A stretch of 64,000 bases of DNA from Actinomycetes bacterium (lineage in GTDB: Bacteria > Actinomycetota > Acidimicrobiia > Acidimicrobiales > SZUA-35), in NCBI GenBank assembly GCA_024280015.1, contig JAJRQY010000026.1, forward strand, positions 1 through 64,000. Reading direction: 5' to 3'. Position 1 is the stretch's first letter; each line of letters starts with the position of its first letter. The position numbers and the translations under genes are program-made. This document shows positions 33,134 through 40,934 of this stretch, piece after piece. Below the pieces are notes generated by a model, which searched no databases, had not been told where the DNA came from, and saw only the letters and a program-made list of their open reading frames with translations.

Positions 33134-34153
33134 CTACCCAACGAGCTCGGTGACGGCGGAGGAAAAGGTGCCAAGCGCCCGTTCTACGTCCTTGGTCGAG
33201 ATGTCCAGATGGCAGACAAGTCTCATCGGTGAGCCAGCAAAGACCAGGATGTCCTCGGCGGCCAGCTTCTCGGCCAAGACTGCCGGGTCCAGCCCGTCGA
33301 AGCTGACGAACTGCATATTAGTATGGGGTCCGTCGACACTAACGCCAGGCAGTTTGGCTAAGCCTTCGGCCAGACGAATGGCGTTGGCATGATCCTGCGC
33401 CAGCCGATCAATATTGTTGCTCAGGGCATGACTTCCGGCTGCGGCCAGGATCCCAGCCTGGCGCATGCCGCCGCCAACCATCTTGCGCCAGCGTCGAGCC
33501 TCATCAACCAGATCCTGACGACCAACCACTACCGATCCGACGGGCGCCCCGAGCCCTTTGGACAGACAAACCGAAACCGTGTCAAACCCTGCGGCGGTCT
33601 CCGCCGGTGCCTGGCCACCAGCCACTGATGCATTCCACATGCGAGCGCCATCCAGGTGAAGACCGAGACCATGCTCATGGGCCAGGGTTTGGGCGTCGGT
33701 CACATACTCCTGAGGCAGAACCTTGCCGTCATGGGTGTTCTCCAGACAGAGCAGCTTGGAGTGGGCAAAGTGATGCATGCTCGGCTGACGCTTGATGGCA
33801 GAGTCCAGCTGGTCGAGGTCGAACAAGCCGTTCGTATCCAGCATCACTGGTTGGGGTTGCACACTGCCAAGCACAGCAGCACCGCCAGCCTCAAAGAGGT
33901 AGGCGTGGGCCTGTTGGCCGACCAGGTATTCATCACCACGCTGGCAGTGGGCCAGGATCGCCAGAAGGTTGGATTGTGTTCCGCTGGAGACAAAGAGGCC
34001 AGCATCCTTACCTAGCAACTTGGCCGCTTGGGCCTCCAAAGCATTGATCGATGGATCTTCCCCGTAGACGTCGTCGCCAACCTCGGCTTGGGCCATTGCC
34101 GTGCGCATGGCATCAGAGGGCTTGGTGACGGTGTCGCTACGGAAATCGATCAT
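33134..34153 (-). CDS. ltaE: Low-specificity L-threonine aldolase family enzyme
   Basis: A 339-residue PLP enzyme of the beta-eliminating lyase group that splits L-threonine to glycine and acetaldehyde, with activity also on allo-threonine. Recognised by the start [20 protein letters not shown], the cofactor region [17 protein letters not shown], the aspartate loop [13 protein letters not shown], and the PLP lysine in [15 protein letters not shown] near residue 200. Cytosolic. Glycine produced here could feed C1 units through glycine cleavage, an inference only. It starts at ATG 34153, just downstream (on the same strand) of the TetR gene. Confidence 0.92.
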   Translation of the reverse strand: MIDFRSDTVTKPSDAMRTAMAQAEVGDDVYGEDPSINALEAQAAKLLGKDAGLFVSSGTQSNLLAILAHCQRGDEYLVGQQAHAYLFEAGGAAVLGSVQPQPVMLDTNGLFDLDQLDSAIKRQPSMHHFAHSKLLCLENTHDGKVLPQEYVTDAQTLAHEHGLGLHLDGARMWNASVAGGQAPAETAAGFDTVSVCLSKGLGAPVGSVVVGRQDLVDEARRWRKMVGGGMRQAGILAAAGSHALSNNIDRLAQDHANAIRLAEGLAKLPGVSVDGPHTNMQFVSFDGLDPAVLAEKLAAEDILVFAGSPMRLVCHLDISTKDVERALGTFSSAVTELVG

Positions 34154-34217
34154 GACTGGACCGTATCGTCAGCTCGGCAACTCTTCAGGTCTCCTACAGC
34201 TTTGGCCGAGCAGTTTG

Positions 34218-34793
34218 CTAGCTGCGGAGGCCGAGCCAAGCCAGGTTCGTCATGTGGGTGAGAAGCTCGTCTCGACTCAGGGTCGTGTCCTGACTCGTCA
34301 CCCAGAACCGGACCATGCCCTCGACCAGTCCAACCACTCCATAGGCAAGGGCGAGCCTGTCGTCGTCGTCGAGTCCGCTGATGGCAATGAGGGTCGAGAC
34401 CGTAGCTGCCATTTTGGCTTCAAAACTCAGAGCACGGGCGGCAAACTCTGGGTCCTCACGGGTGGAGCCACTCACGATGATGGAGAAGCCGTCCCGATCT
34501 GACTCGATGAAGTCCAGATAGCCAGAGAATCCGGCCGTTACCTGCTCGAACGGTGATCCGGTTCGGGTTGTCTGATTGAAGACCGCAGTGTCCAGTCGCT
34601 GGCCGATGTCGCTTAGCACCTCACTGAACAGATCGCGTTTGGAATCGAAGTGTTGATACAAGACCGGCTTGGTCACTCCGGCTTCTTCAGCGATTTCGTT
34701 CATGGATGTTGCGTGGAAGCCATTTGCCGCGAACGTTCGCCTGGCTACGGTCAAGAGCTGTTCGCGCCGTTCGTCGCGCGGCAAGCGACTCAC
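34218..34793 (-). CDS. TetR family transcriptional regulator
   Basis: A 191-residue regulator. The N-terminal helix-turn-helix is clear (ILTVARRTF-like helix, then [26 protein letters not shown] near residues 29-55). The C-terminal ligand domain has no recognisable signature. The start is GTG 34793, overlapping the stop of the upstream membrane-protein gene (GTGA), so the two are translationally coupled. Targets are unknown; threonine aldolase lies 64 bases downstream and may share the transcript. Confidence 0.88.
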   Translation of the reverse strand: MSRLPRDERREQLLTVARRTFAANGFHATSMNEIAEEAGVTKPVLYQHFDSKRDLFSEVLSDIGQRLDTAVFNQTTRTGSPFEQVTAGFSGYLDFIESDRDGFSIIVSGSTREDPEFAARALSFEAKMAATVSTLIAISGLDDDDRLALAYGVVGLVEGMVRFWVTSQDTTLSRDELLTHMTNLAWLGLRS

Positions 34794-35050
34794 CAACTGT
34801 CGTCGCGATCAGCCCGGTTGGCGGCCTTGACTCCATAGTTAAACACCATTGCTGGAGCCAACAGCAACGATCCGACGACCATGAGGATCACGATGATCAC
34901 GGTTTGCGCCTGCTTGAACCCGGTGGCGAAGCCAATGAAGAAGACGGTGCTAGCTAAAACGTAGAGGGCGGTTCCCGCCCGCATTCCCTTGGAAACGAGG
35001 TTGGCGATTCTGGCTCGCTTGACCCGAACCGGGTCGAGGGATTCTTCCAT
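34790..35050 (-). CDS. Small membrane protein, hypothetical
   Basis: An 86-residue protein with two hydrophobic segments (ALYVLASTVFFIGFATGF and VIIVILMVVGSLLLAPAMVF), a basic N-terminus VKRARIANLVSKG and a charged tail [10 protein letters not shown] recall similar short proteins in actinobacterial genomes without a known role. It overlaps the TetR gene by 4 bases, which may mean it is a target or a sensor partner. Function unknown. Confidence 0.65.
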   Translation of the reverse strand: MEESLDPVRVKRARIANLVSKGMRAGTALYVLASTVFFIGFATGFKQAQTVIIVILMVVGSLLLAPAMVFNYGVKAANRADRDDSW

Positions 35051-35109
35051 GGGTCCTAGCCTGCCCGCAATCGCTGCCGATCCAAACAGTCGTGCCCAAA
35101 CAGTCTTAC

Positions 35110-35943
35110 CTAGACAGAACTATCTAGAGAAACAGATTCTGCTTGCTTCGGACCAGTGGTCAGACCGAGTTTGGGCTTGGCGGGCAAGATTTTGACACCT
35201 TCCACCGATCCAAGCTGACCTTCAGCAATGTCATCCAAGGAGGCGGGATCGCCAGTATCAAGGCCAAGCAGATCAAGTTCGGTTGGCGCTGGCGGCATCG
35301 GGGCAGCAACGCCTTCGGTGGTGAGATCGATGACCGAAGACGGTTCGCCAGACGTTGGCGTGCCTGCCGGAGGAATAGCTTCATCGTCGAGAATCTCATC
35401 AATGCTGACCCCGGTCCTGCGAGGCAGGAGGAGCAAGTTCATGAACAAGACAAAGAGCCCGGCGATCATGATCAGGTCACCGAATGAGATGACTTCGTTG
35501 ACCAGAGGAATAGGAATGATGTCCCCCAGAATGGGAAGGGTGGTGTCCAACGTCTCGAGTTGCCCAACCTGGCCGATTCCGGCGATGTCGCTGGCTACAA
35601 CTCCCTCATGTATCTGGCCTGCCTTGTCTAAGGCACTAAATCGGGTGGGGATATGACCATTGAAGACGAGGACCGTCAGATTGAGAAGAAGGCCAATCGA
35701 GACGATCGTCATCCCCTTCAGATGGAGGTTCCTTCCCAAAGCGGTGATCAGTAGGAATGAGCCGATCATGAGCACTACTGCCCCTCCGCCCCAGCTGAAC
35801 TGATCGCCAATGGTCTGCAGTATCAGACCGACGATGAGCAGCGGAACCCACCGCAACGCCATTGTTCGTAGGTTTTCTGGCTTTCCACCGCGAGCCATGC
35901 CGACGGCAAGTCCCGCGATGATTGCCAATGGTGTGAGCAACAT
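35110..35943 (-). CDS. DUF5317 family membrane protein
   Basis: A 277-residue protein with about five membrane helices in the first 190 residues (LLTPLAIIAGLAVGM, WVPLLIVGLILQTIGDQ, VVLMIGSFLLITALG, IVSIGLLLNLTVLVFNG and DLIMIAGLFVLFMNLLLL), with a short motif NGHIPTRFSALD between the fourth and the following segment. The C-terminal 90 residues are a soluble, acidic, Pro/Thr-rich tail. I recognise the membrane part as DUF5317. ATG 35943 is preceded by TAGGAA. Function is unknown; the tail length is unusual for the family. Confidence 0.75.
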   Translation of the reverse strand: MLLTPLAIIAGLAVGMARGGKPENLRTMALRWVPLLIVGLILQTIGDQFSWGGGAVVLMIGSFLLITALGRNLHLKGMTIVSIGLLLNLTVLVFNGHIPTRFSALDKAGQIHEGVVASDIAGIGQVGQLETLDTTLPILGDIIPIPLVNEVISFGDLIMIAGLFVLFMNLLLLPRRTGVSIDEILDDEAIPPAGTPTSGEPSSVIDLTTEGVAAPMPPAPTELDLLGLDTGDPASLDDIAEGQLGSVEGVKILPAKPKLGLTTGPKQAESVSLDSSV

Positions 35944-36015
35944 TTCCTAGCCTCCAAGAACGATCGTAGTTGGCACAAGGCCAATGCCGCAGGCCAACGC
36001 AATCTTCTGCGTCAG

Positions 36016-36681
36016 TCAGCTTGCCGAATCAATCCAACAGACCACATCACGACGACCGCGTATCCAGATTCCTTCAGTCGGGACGAACTCCTTAGCAATC
36101 GATTCCGACTGTGAATAGGGCAGACCAAAGATCACTTCGAATTCTTGCAGACAGAGACGGGCCGCTGCCCGACGAACCTCTCGATCCCCGGGCCAAGGGG
36201 TGTCAACCGGGGAATCGTCAGTGGTCAGGTCGCACTCGGTTGCAATGAGAAGGAATCGAGCCAGGTCATCAGTAGCGGGGTTCTGCTGAAGACAGAACGA
36301 GGCAAAGACCTTGCCCTCATTGGTTCCTGCGCAGTCGACGGTGGCCACGATTGTTGGACTAGGAATGGTCGTTGCTGGATCCCCCAAGGTCTGGGGGGTT
36401 GTTTCGGCTGTGGCGGGTGTTGTCTCTGTTGGGGATTCTGTCGTTGTTGTCGTTGTCTCTACCAGAGCGGGAAGCTCAGCCCAGCAGGTTCCAACGTCTA
36501 GGTCCAAATTTGGAGTGAGGGCCAACATGAGAGGGGCTGCAGTTGTTGTGCTCTCTCCTTCAGCGAGAGTGGAATCAGAGCCGTCGGAGGACAACCCGTC
36601 CGAAGACGTGCAACTGGAACCGATCAGTATGATCGCCAAGAGTATCAGAGGGCCCCTGAACCAGAGACGAGAACATTTCAC
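36016..36681 (-). CDS. Predicted lipoprotein, septum-formation-like domain
   Basis: A 221-residue exported protein. After a basic start MKCSRLWFRG comes a hydrophobic core ending in the lipobox LIGSSC, then an acidic/Ser linker. The mature part has a Thr/Pro-rich segment (TTTTTTESPTETT) and six-odd cysteines in a pattern like CAGTNEGKVFASFCLQQ, ECDLTTDD and ARLCLQEF, resembling the septum-formation (DUF4190-linked) domain of Actinobacteria; that link is tentative. The start is GTG 36681; a TTG at 36702 gives a longer n-region. Confidence 0.6.
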   Translation of the reverse strand: MKCSRLWFRGPLILLAIILIGSSCTSSDGLSSDGSDSTLAEGESTTTAAPLMLALTPNLDLDVGTCWAELPALVETTTTTTESPTETTPATAETTPQTLGDPATTIPSPTIVATVDCAGTNEGKVFASFCLQQNPATDDLARFLLIATECDLTTDDSPVDTPWPGDREVRRAAARLCLQEFEVIFGLPYSQSESIAKEFVPTEGIWIRGRRDVVCWIDSAS

Positions 36682-36775
36682 CGGCACAGTATGGCCCAAC
36701 AATGTCGGTCGTGGTCACCCAATTTGGGGCGAAGGTGATTGATCCTCAGGTCAGCTTCATTGGATTGGAACCCGG

Positions 36776-37876
36776 TTAGAGAGCCGGAAGCAGTCGATCG
36801 AGGTGGCTGAAGCAGACAAAGAGTGCCACCAGGAATCCTGGTGTGGCCAGGATGTAGGACGGCCAGCGCTTCCACATCCGGCCAAGCCCAATGGCTACCG
36901 CAGCCACGAGGGCGGTCACAAGGGCCCACAAGATGGTTGGGGTTCTCTCGGCGTAGTTCCAACCGAGTGCCTCATCGAGAGCGTTCTCGCCAATTCCGAT
37001 GACGTTTCCTTCATCCAGGGCCAGCTCGTCGATGGGGCCAGCGTCATCGCTGGCGGCAACAATCTCGGGAACCGTTGTTGGCAGTAGAGGGGCCGGTTCT
37101 TCGACCAGCAAGGCGGTCACCACGATTCGCTGCCGGGCCGAGTACTTGGGGTGACAGGCCGTCAGAGTCAGGCGGTTGTCGCCAAAGTCCTGGAGAATTT
37201 CGACCTGGCTTGGGCTGACAATGAAGTGGCCGACCTCTTCTCCCTCGTCATTGATCTGGGGCATGACTTCATAGACAAAGTTTCCTTGCAGGGTGGTTAC
37301 CAGAATCTCGTCTCCTGGTTCCAACAGGTCAAGGTCTCCAAAAGGTGATCCATAGGTTGTTCGGTGTCCGGCAATGGCGGCGTTGCCGGGTTGACCAGGT
37401 AGGGGAGAGGTTGAGTAGTGGCCGGGGCCCTTTCGCAGGTCGGGACGAGCTACCCCCTCAACAATGTGGCGCGACATGTCGATGGCCGGGATATTGATGT
37501 TGCCCATGACCGCACCTTGATCGGCCGTGAGCAAGGCAACCAGGGCCGGATCAATGTCATTGACGGGACCAGCATCGGCAATGACCGGATTATCAGAGTC
37601 AGCGCTCTCGGCGGAATCAGCGTTGGCTGGTTCCGCGTCATCTGTTGCTGGTGTTGTCGTAGTCGGGGCATCAGGGTCAGGTTCGTCCAACTCTTCGGTC
37701 AGGGCCTGGATTGAGGCAAGCTGCTCTTCAAAATCGGTCTCCAGAGAGTCTTGGGCGCGCGTTTCTTGCAGACCGGTTCCCCAGAGCTGAAATCCGGCGA
37801 AGGCGAGGGTCAGCATGCCCATGGCAATGAGCGCGCGACCGATGCCACCAATCACGGCGGCTGTGCGATGTGTCAT
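36776..37876 (-). CDS. Sortase, class E-like, with C-terminal membrane helices
   Basis: A 366-residue transpeptidase that would link surface proteins to the cell wall. N-terminal membrane anchor (VIGGIGRALIAMGMLTLAFAGF), acidic Thr/Asp-rich stalk (about residues 55-110), then the sortase barrel: catalytic His in AIAGHRTTYG near residue 169, catalytic Cys in LTLTACHPKYSARQRIVV near residue 240, with the assisting Arg in SARQR. The NINIPAIDMSRHIVEGV strand is typical of class E/D. Unusually, two more membrane helices follow the barrel (TILWALVTALVAAVAIGLG and ILATPGFLVALFVCFSHL). No LPxTG-type substrate is adjacent. It is divergent from the ccm operon. Confidence 0.88.
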   Translation of the reverse strand: MTHRTAAVIGGIGRALIAMGMLTLAFAGFQLWGTGLQETRAQDSLETDFEEQLASIQALTEELDEPDPDAPTTTTPATDDAEPANADSAESADSDNPVIADAGPVNDIDPALVALLTADQGAVMGNINIPAIDMSRHIVEGVARPDLRKGPGHYSTSPLPGQPGNAAIAGHRTTYGSPFGDLDLLEPGDEILVTTLQGNFVYEVMPQINDEGEEVGHFIVSPSQVEILQDFGDNRLTLTACHPKYSARQRIVVTALLVEEPAPLLPTTVPEIVAASDDAGPIDELALDEGNVIGIGENALDEALGWNYAERTPTILWALVTALVAAVAIGLGRMWKRWPSYILATPGFLVALFVCFSHLDRLLPAL

Positions 37877-37990
37877 AGACCTATACCCAACTCCGACCTA
37901 ACTCCAAAATCATACGCTCCGAATCCTAGAGGCCCAGAAAGAACCATGGGGTGCACCCATTTGTTCCATCGGCTCTAAAGTTCTAAAGCT

Positions 37991-38743
37991 GTGCCAAATC
38001 CGAGCAAAATCTCAAATGACGATCCTGCTGCTGTTAGCGGCCGCGATCACGTCGCTTCTGGTACTGACGCGCCCATTGTCCAGTTGCAGGAAGCTGTCAG
38101 CCTGATCGGCCAGTTCCCAGCCCTGGCTGGAGTGAACCTTGTCGTTGGCCCGGGCGAAGTTGTTCTGATCCGTGGACCGAATGGCGCGGGTAAATCAACC
38201 CTGCTTCGTCTGTGTTCGGGGTTGGCATCACTCACCAGTGGTGCGGGCCGGATTCTTGGACATGACATTTCTGACCGAGCCGGACGTCGAGCGGTTCGTC
38301 GAGAAGTTGGGTTGCTTGGTCACGCCACCTCTCTCTATGACGAGTTGACGGTCGAACAGAACATCCGTTTCTGGGTCGGAGCCAATCGATCCGATGAGAC
38401 CATGGTTGAGCCAGTGATGCATCGGTTCGGATTGGATGGACGGCTTCGTTCCGTCCGTGTTGCTGGATTGTCAGCTGGCCAACGGCGGCGCACGGCAATG
38501 GCCATTGTTGTTTGCCGGAGGCCATCGCTGTGGCTCCTGGATGAGCCGCATTCTGGGCTGGATGAGGACGGCCGAACTCTGGTCGATGACCTGGTTGTCC
38601 AGGCCGCTCAGTCTGGAGCGACGGTTCTTATTGCCTCGCACGAGGTTGATCGGGTTAGCGAACTTGCCGCTCGGACTGTTGTGATTGCCGGTGGTCGAGT
38701 TCATACCGGTGAGCAACTGGGGGACAGTACAGATGCTTCGTGA
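37991..38743 (+). CDS. ccmA: Cytochrome c maturation ABC ATPase CcmA
   Basis: A 250-residue ABC ATPase that, with CcmB/C/D, drives release of haem-loaded CcmE. Walker A GPNGAGKST at about residue 60, Walker B LWLLDEPHSGLDEDGR near residue 178 and the signature VAGLSAGQRRRTAMAIVV confirm it; AGQ replaces the GGQ of the consensus LSGGQ, as in many CcmA proteins. The first 30 residues are a non-conserved extension starting at GTG 37991. First gene of a nine-gene overlapping operon; ccmB overlaps it by 11 bases. Confidence 0.92.
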   Translation: MPNPSKISNDDPAAVSGRDHVASGTDAPIVQLQEAVSLIGQFPALAGVNLVVGPGEVVLIRGPNGAGKSTLLRLCSGLASLTSGAGRILGHDISDRAGRRAVRREVGLLGHATSLYDELTVEQNIRFWVGANRSDETMVEPVMHRFGLDGRLRSVRVAGLSAGQRRRTAMAIVVCRRPSLWLLDEPHSGLDEDGRTLVDDLVVQAAQSGATVLIASHEVDRVSELAARTVVIAGGRVHTGEQLGDSTDAS

Positions 38744-39425
38744 TGCTCGCCTGGTCGCGGCCAAGGATCTGCGAATCGAATGGTCATCCAAGGTGCTGAC
38801 CGCACAAGTCTTACCCTTCGGGTTCTTGGTTCTGATCTTGTTCGGTTTCGGGATTTCACCCGAGCGGATTGTGCAGGGGAAGGACGGGCGCTCGGTGCTG
38901 GAAGACGTCTCACCGGCCTTGTTCTGGCTGGCCGTACTGTTCTCTGCCCTTCTTGCCCTCGGGCGATCCTTCGCCATTGAAGCAGACGATGGGAACCTGG
39001 ATGCCCTCCAGCTTGCTGGGCTTGAGCCGGCCGGTGTGTTCCTGGGCAAGACGGCGGCCGTCGCGGTCGAACTGGCCGTACTGGAAGTTGTTGTCGGCTC
39101 TGGGGCGCTCTTGCTTTATGGGGCCACCATTCGTCACTGGCTTCTTCTGATCGTGGTGTTGGTCACCACCACGTTGGCGCTGTCTGGCGCCGGTATCCTG
39201 TATGCGGCGTTGGGAGCCGGGTTGCGGGTACGAGACACGCTCGTTCCACTACTTGTTCTCCCGGTGCTAGCTCCTGTTCTACTTGGGGCTACCCGTGCCA
39301 CGGAAGCAGCCCTGTTTGGGGCTGCGGCCGACGGGTGGTCGTGGGCCGGTTTCTTAGGGGCTTTCTCGCTTCTTTACCTCGGAGCGGGCATCCTTCTCTT
39401 TGGCGCTCTATTGGAAGAATCGTGA
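38733..39425 (+). CDS. ccmB: Haem exporter protein CcmB
   Basis: A 230-residue membrane subunit of the CcmABCD complex. Six hydrophobic segments are visible, with the family start RLVAAKDLRIEWSSKVLT, and the conserved FAIEADDGNLDALQLAG cytoplasmic loop near residue 78. I chose ATG 38733, which starts within ccmA (11-base overlap) after a GGGGGA site, over a longer frame from 38685. It is followed 36 bases later by ccmC. Confidence 0.9.
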   Translation: MLRDARLVAAKDLRIEWSSKVLTAQVLPFGFLVLILFGFGISPERIVQGKDGRSVLEDVSPALFWLAVLFSALLALGRSFAIEADDGNLDALQLAGLEPAGVFLGKTAAVAVELAVLEVVVGSGALLLYGATIRHWLLLIVVLVTTTLALSGAGILYAALGAGLRVRDTLVPLLVLPVLAPVLLGATRATEAALFGAAADGWSWAGFLGAFSLLYLGAGILLFGALLEES

Positions 39426-39461
39426 GACTGAGCATGGGTTCGCTCCAGAATTGTTTGGGAC

Positions 39462-40292
39462 ATGACTGCTGACCAAATTGCTGATGGATCGTCATCAGGG
39501 CTGTCTGTCGAGGATCGTGCTCCTGGCTACAAGGCGCCAATCTTGAGTACCGGCTCAGAAGCGACTCGGGTCATTGGTGTGATCGCCCTCCTCTCGACCG
39601 CCGCCATGCTGGCCTTTGGGTTACTCATCTCTCCGCCTGACCTCTTCCAAGGCGACTCTGTTCGCTTGTTCTATCTTCACGTTCCGGTTGCCATTGTTGC
39701 CCTGTACCTGGCGTTCACTATCACCCTGATCGGCAGCGTCATTCACCTGGTCAACGGATCAACGTTCTGGGATCTGCTGGCAGGTGCGGCCGCCGAAGTT
39801 GGGGTGGTGTTCCTTGGCTTAACCCTCGTTACGGGAATGCTTTGGGGGCGGCCAACGTGGGGCAGTTATTGGGAATGGGACCCGCGCCTGACGTCGACCG
39901 CCGTTTCCTTTGTGCTCTACCTCGGCTATCTGGCGGTACGCAAGCTGGACATGGATCCAGCCGCTCGCTCACGCCGGGCGGCGGTACTTGGCATTGTTGG
40001 CTTCGCCAACACCATTATCGTTAAGTACTCAGTTAGCTGGTGGCGCAGCCTGCACCAGGGTTCGACCCTCAAACCCCTGGACTCCCAGATCGAGGGACTG
40101 ATGATGTTCTCGTTCGCTCTTGGCCTGGTCTCCATGCTCAGTATTTTTGCCTGGCTGGTGATGCACCGGTTCCGCTTGGCCTGGCTGCAGCACCGGGTTG
40201 ACGCTCACCGATTAGAGGCCGCTCTACTCGAACGCCGCAGTGAAGGCGAAGCCGGTATTGCCAAGAGCGGCCTTGCTCCTGGAGGCGCCTGA
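39462..40292 (+). CDS. ccmC: Haem-handling protein CcmC
   Basis: A 276-residue membrane protein that loads haem onto CcmE. Six membrane segments surround the tryptophan-rich haem signature WGSYWEWDPRLTSTAVSFVLY near residue 130. Conserved histidines that ligate haem are in FYLHVPVA (near residue 72) and SLHQGSTL (near residue 195). The C-terminal tail (about 40 residues) is basic and longer than in proteobacteria. It overlaps ccmD by one base pair of its stop. Confidence 0.93.
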   Translation: MTADQIADGSSSGLSVEDRAPGYKAPILSTGSEATRVIGVIALLSTAAMLAFGLLISPPDLFQGDSVRLFYLHVPVAIVALYLAFTITLIGSVIHLVNGSTFWDLLAGAAAEVGVVFLGLTLVTGMLWGRPTWGSYWEWDPRLTSTAVSFVLYLGYLAVRKLDMDPAARSRRAAVLGIVGFANTIIVKYSVSWWRSLHQGSTLKPLDSQIEGLMMFSFALGLVSMLSIFAWLVMHRFRLAWLQHRVDAHRLEAALLERRSEGEAGIAKSGLAPGGA

Positions 40293-40420
40293 TGAACTAT
40301 GTACTCGCGGGCTACACAATCGTGTTTGTGACGCTTGCTCTCTATTCGCTTCAAATGGTAAAGCGAGGGCGAGACCTGTCCCGACAGCTGCCTGAACAGG
40401 AGCGCCGTTTCCTTGACTGA
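40292..40420 (+). CDS. ccmD: Small CcmD-like membrane protein
   Basis: A 42-residue protein easy to miss because of its size. It reads MNYVLAGYTIVFVTLALYSL and then QMVKRGRDLSRQLPEQERRFLD: one membrane helix followed by a basic then acidic amphipathic cytoplasmic tail, the standard CcmD design that holds CcmE to the ABC complex. A strong GGAGG at 40281-40285 precedes ATG 40292, which overlaps the ccmC stop (ATGA). Position between ccmC and ccmE settles the identity. Confidence 0.9.
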   Translation: MNYVLAGYTIVFVTLALYSLQMVKRGRDLSRQLPEQERRFLD

Positions 40421-40934
40421 CCAAACAACTGATTCGACCAATGATCCAACCGGGGCCTCCGGTATTGATCTCACGCCGCAGAGCAACCGACAGGTCCGTG
40501 GTCCCCATTCCAAGGGACGGAATCGACTGATTGTTGGCTCAATCACCCTGGTACTCGCGTTCGTGCTGTTCAAGGCGCTCAGCAGTGCCAGTGTCTTTTT
40601 CTACAATGTTGACGAAGCCGTAGCCGAGCAAGTCGAACTGGGTGAGCGCACCTTCCGGATGCAGGGCGTTGTTGTCTCCGAACCGGTGAAGGACGCGACC
40701 GGAGTGATCACCTTCGGTGTGTCGTTCAATGATGTTGATGCAGAGATTCGTCATATTGGGGAAGAGCCGACCGACCTGTTCGAGATTGGCATGCCAGTGG
40801 TTATTGAGGGTCATTGGGATGGCCGGGTCTTCGAATCGACCCAGATTCTGGTGAAGCACTCCGAGACCTATATCGCCGACAACGAAGGCAACCAGGACCG
40901 ACCTGGCGTCGGCGAGAACGGGGTCCTTCCGTGA
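40413..40934 (+). CDS. ccmE: Cytochrome c-type biogenesis haem chaperone CcmE
   Basis: A 173-residue haem chaperone. A disordered N-terminus (about 35 residues) leads to one membrane anchor (LIVGSITLVLAFVLFKAL) and a beta-barrel domain (FRMQGVVVSEPVKD). Haem is held covalently by the histidine in LVKHSETY near residue 149, with the following tyrosine, the H-x3-Y pattern of classic CcmE, not the cysteine variant. The start is TTG 40413, supported by AGGAG at 40398-40402; it overlaps ccmD by 8 bases. Confidence 0.9.
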   Translation: MTDQTTDSTNDPTGASGIDLTPQSNRQVRGPHSKGRNRLIVGSITLVLAFVLFKALSSASVFFYNVDEAVAEQVELGERTFRMQGVVVSEPVKDATGVITFGVSFNDVDAEIRHIGEEPTDLFEIGMPVVIEGHWDGRVFESTQILVKHSETYIADNEGNQDRPGVGENGVLP

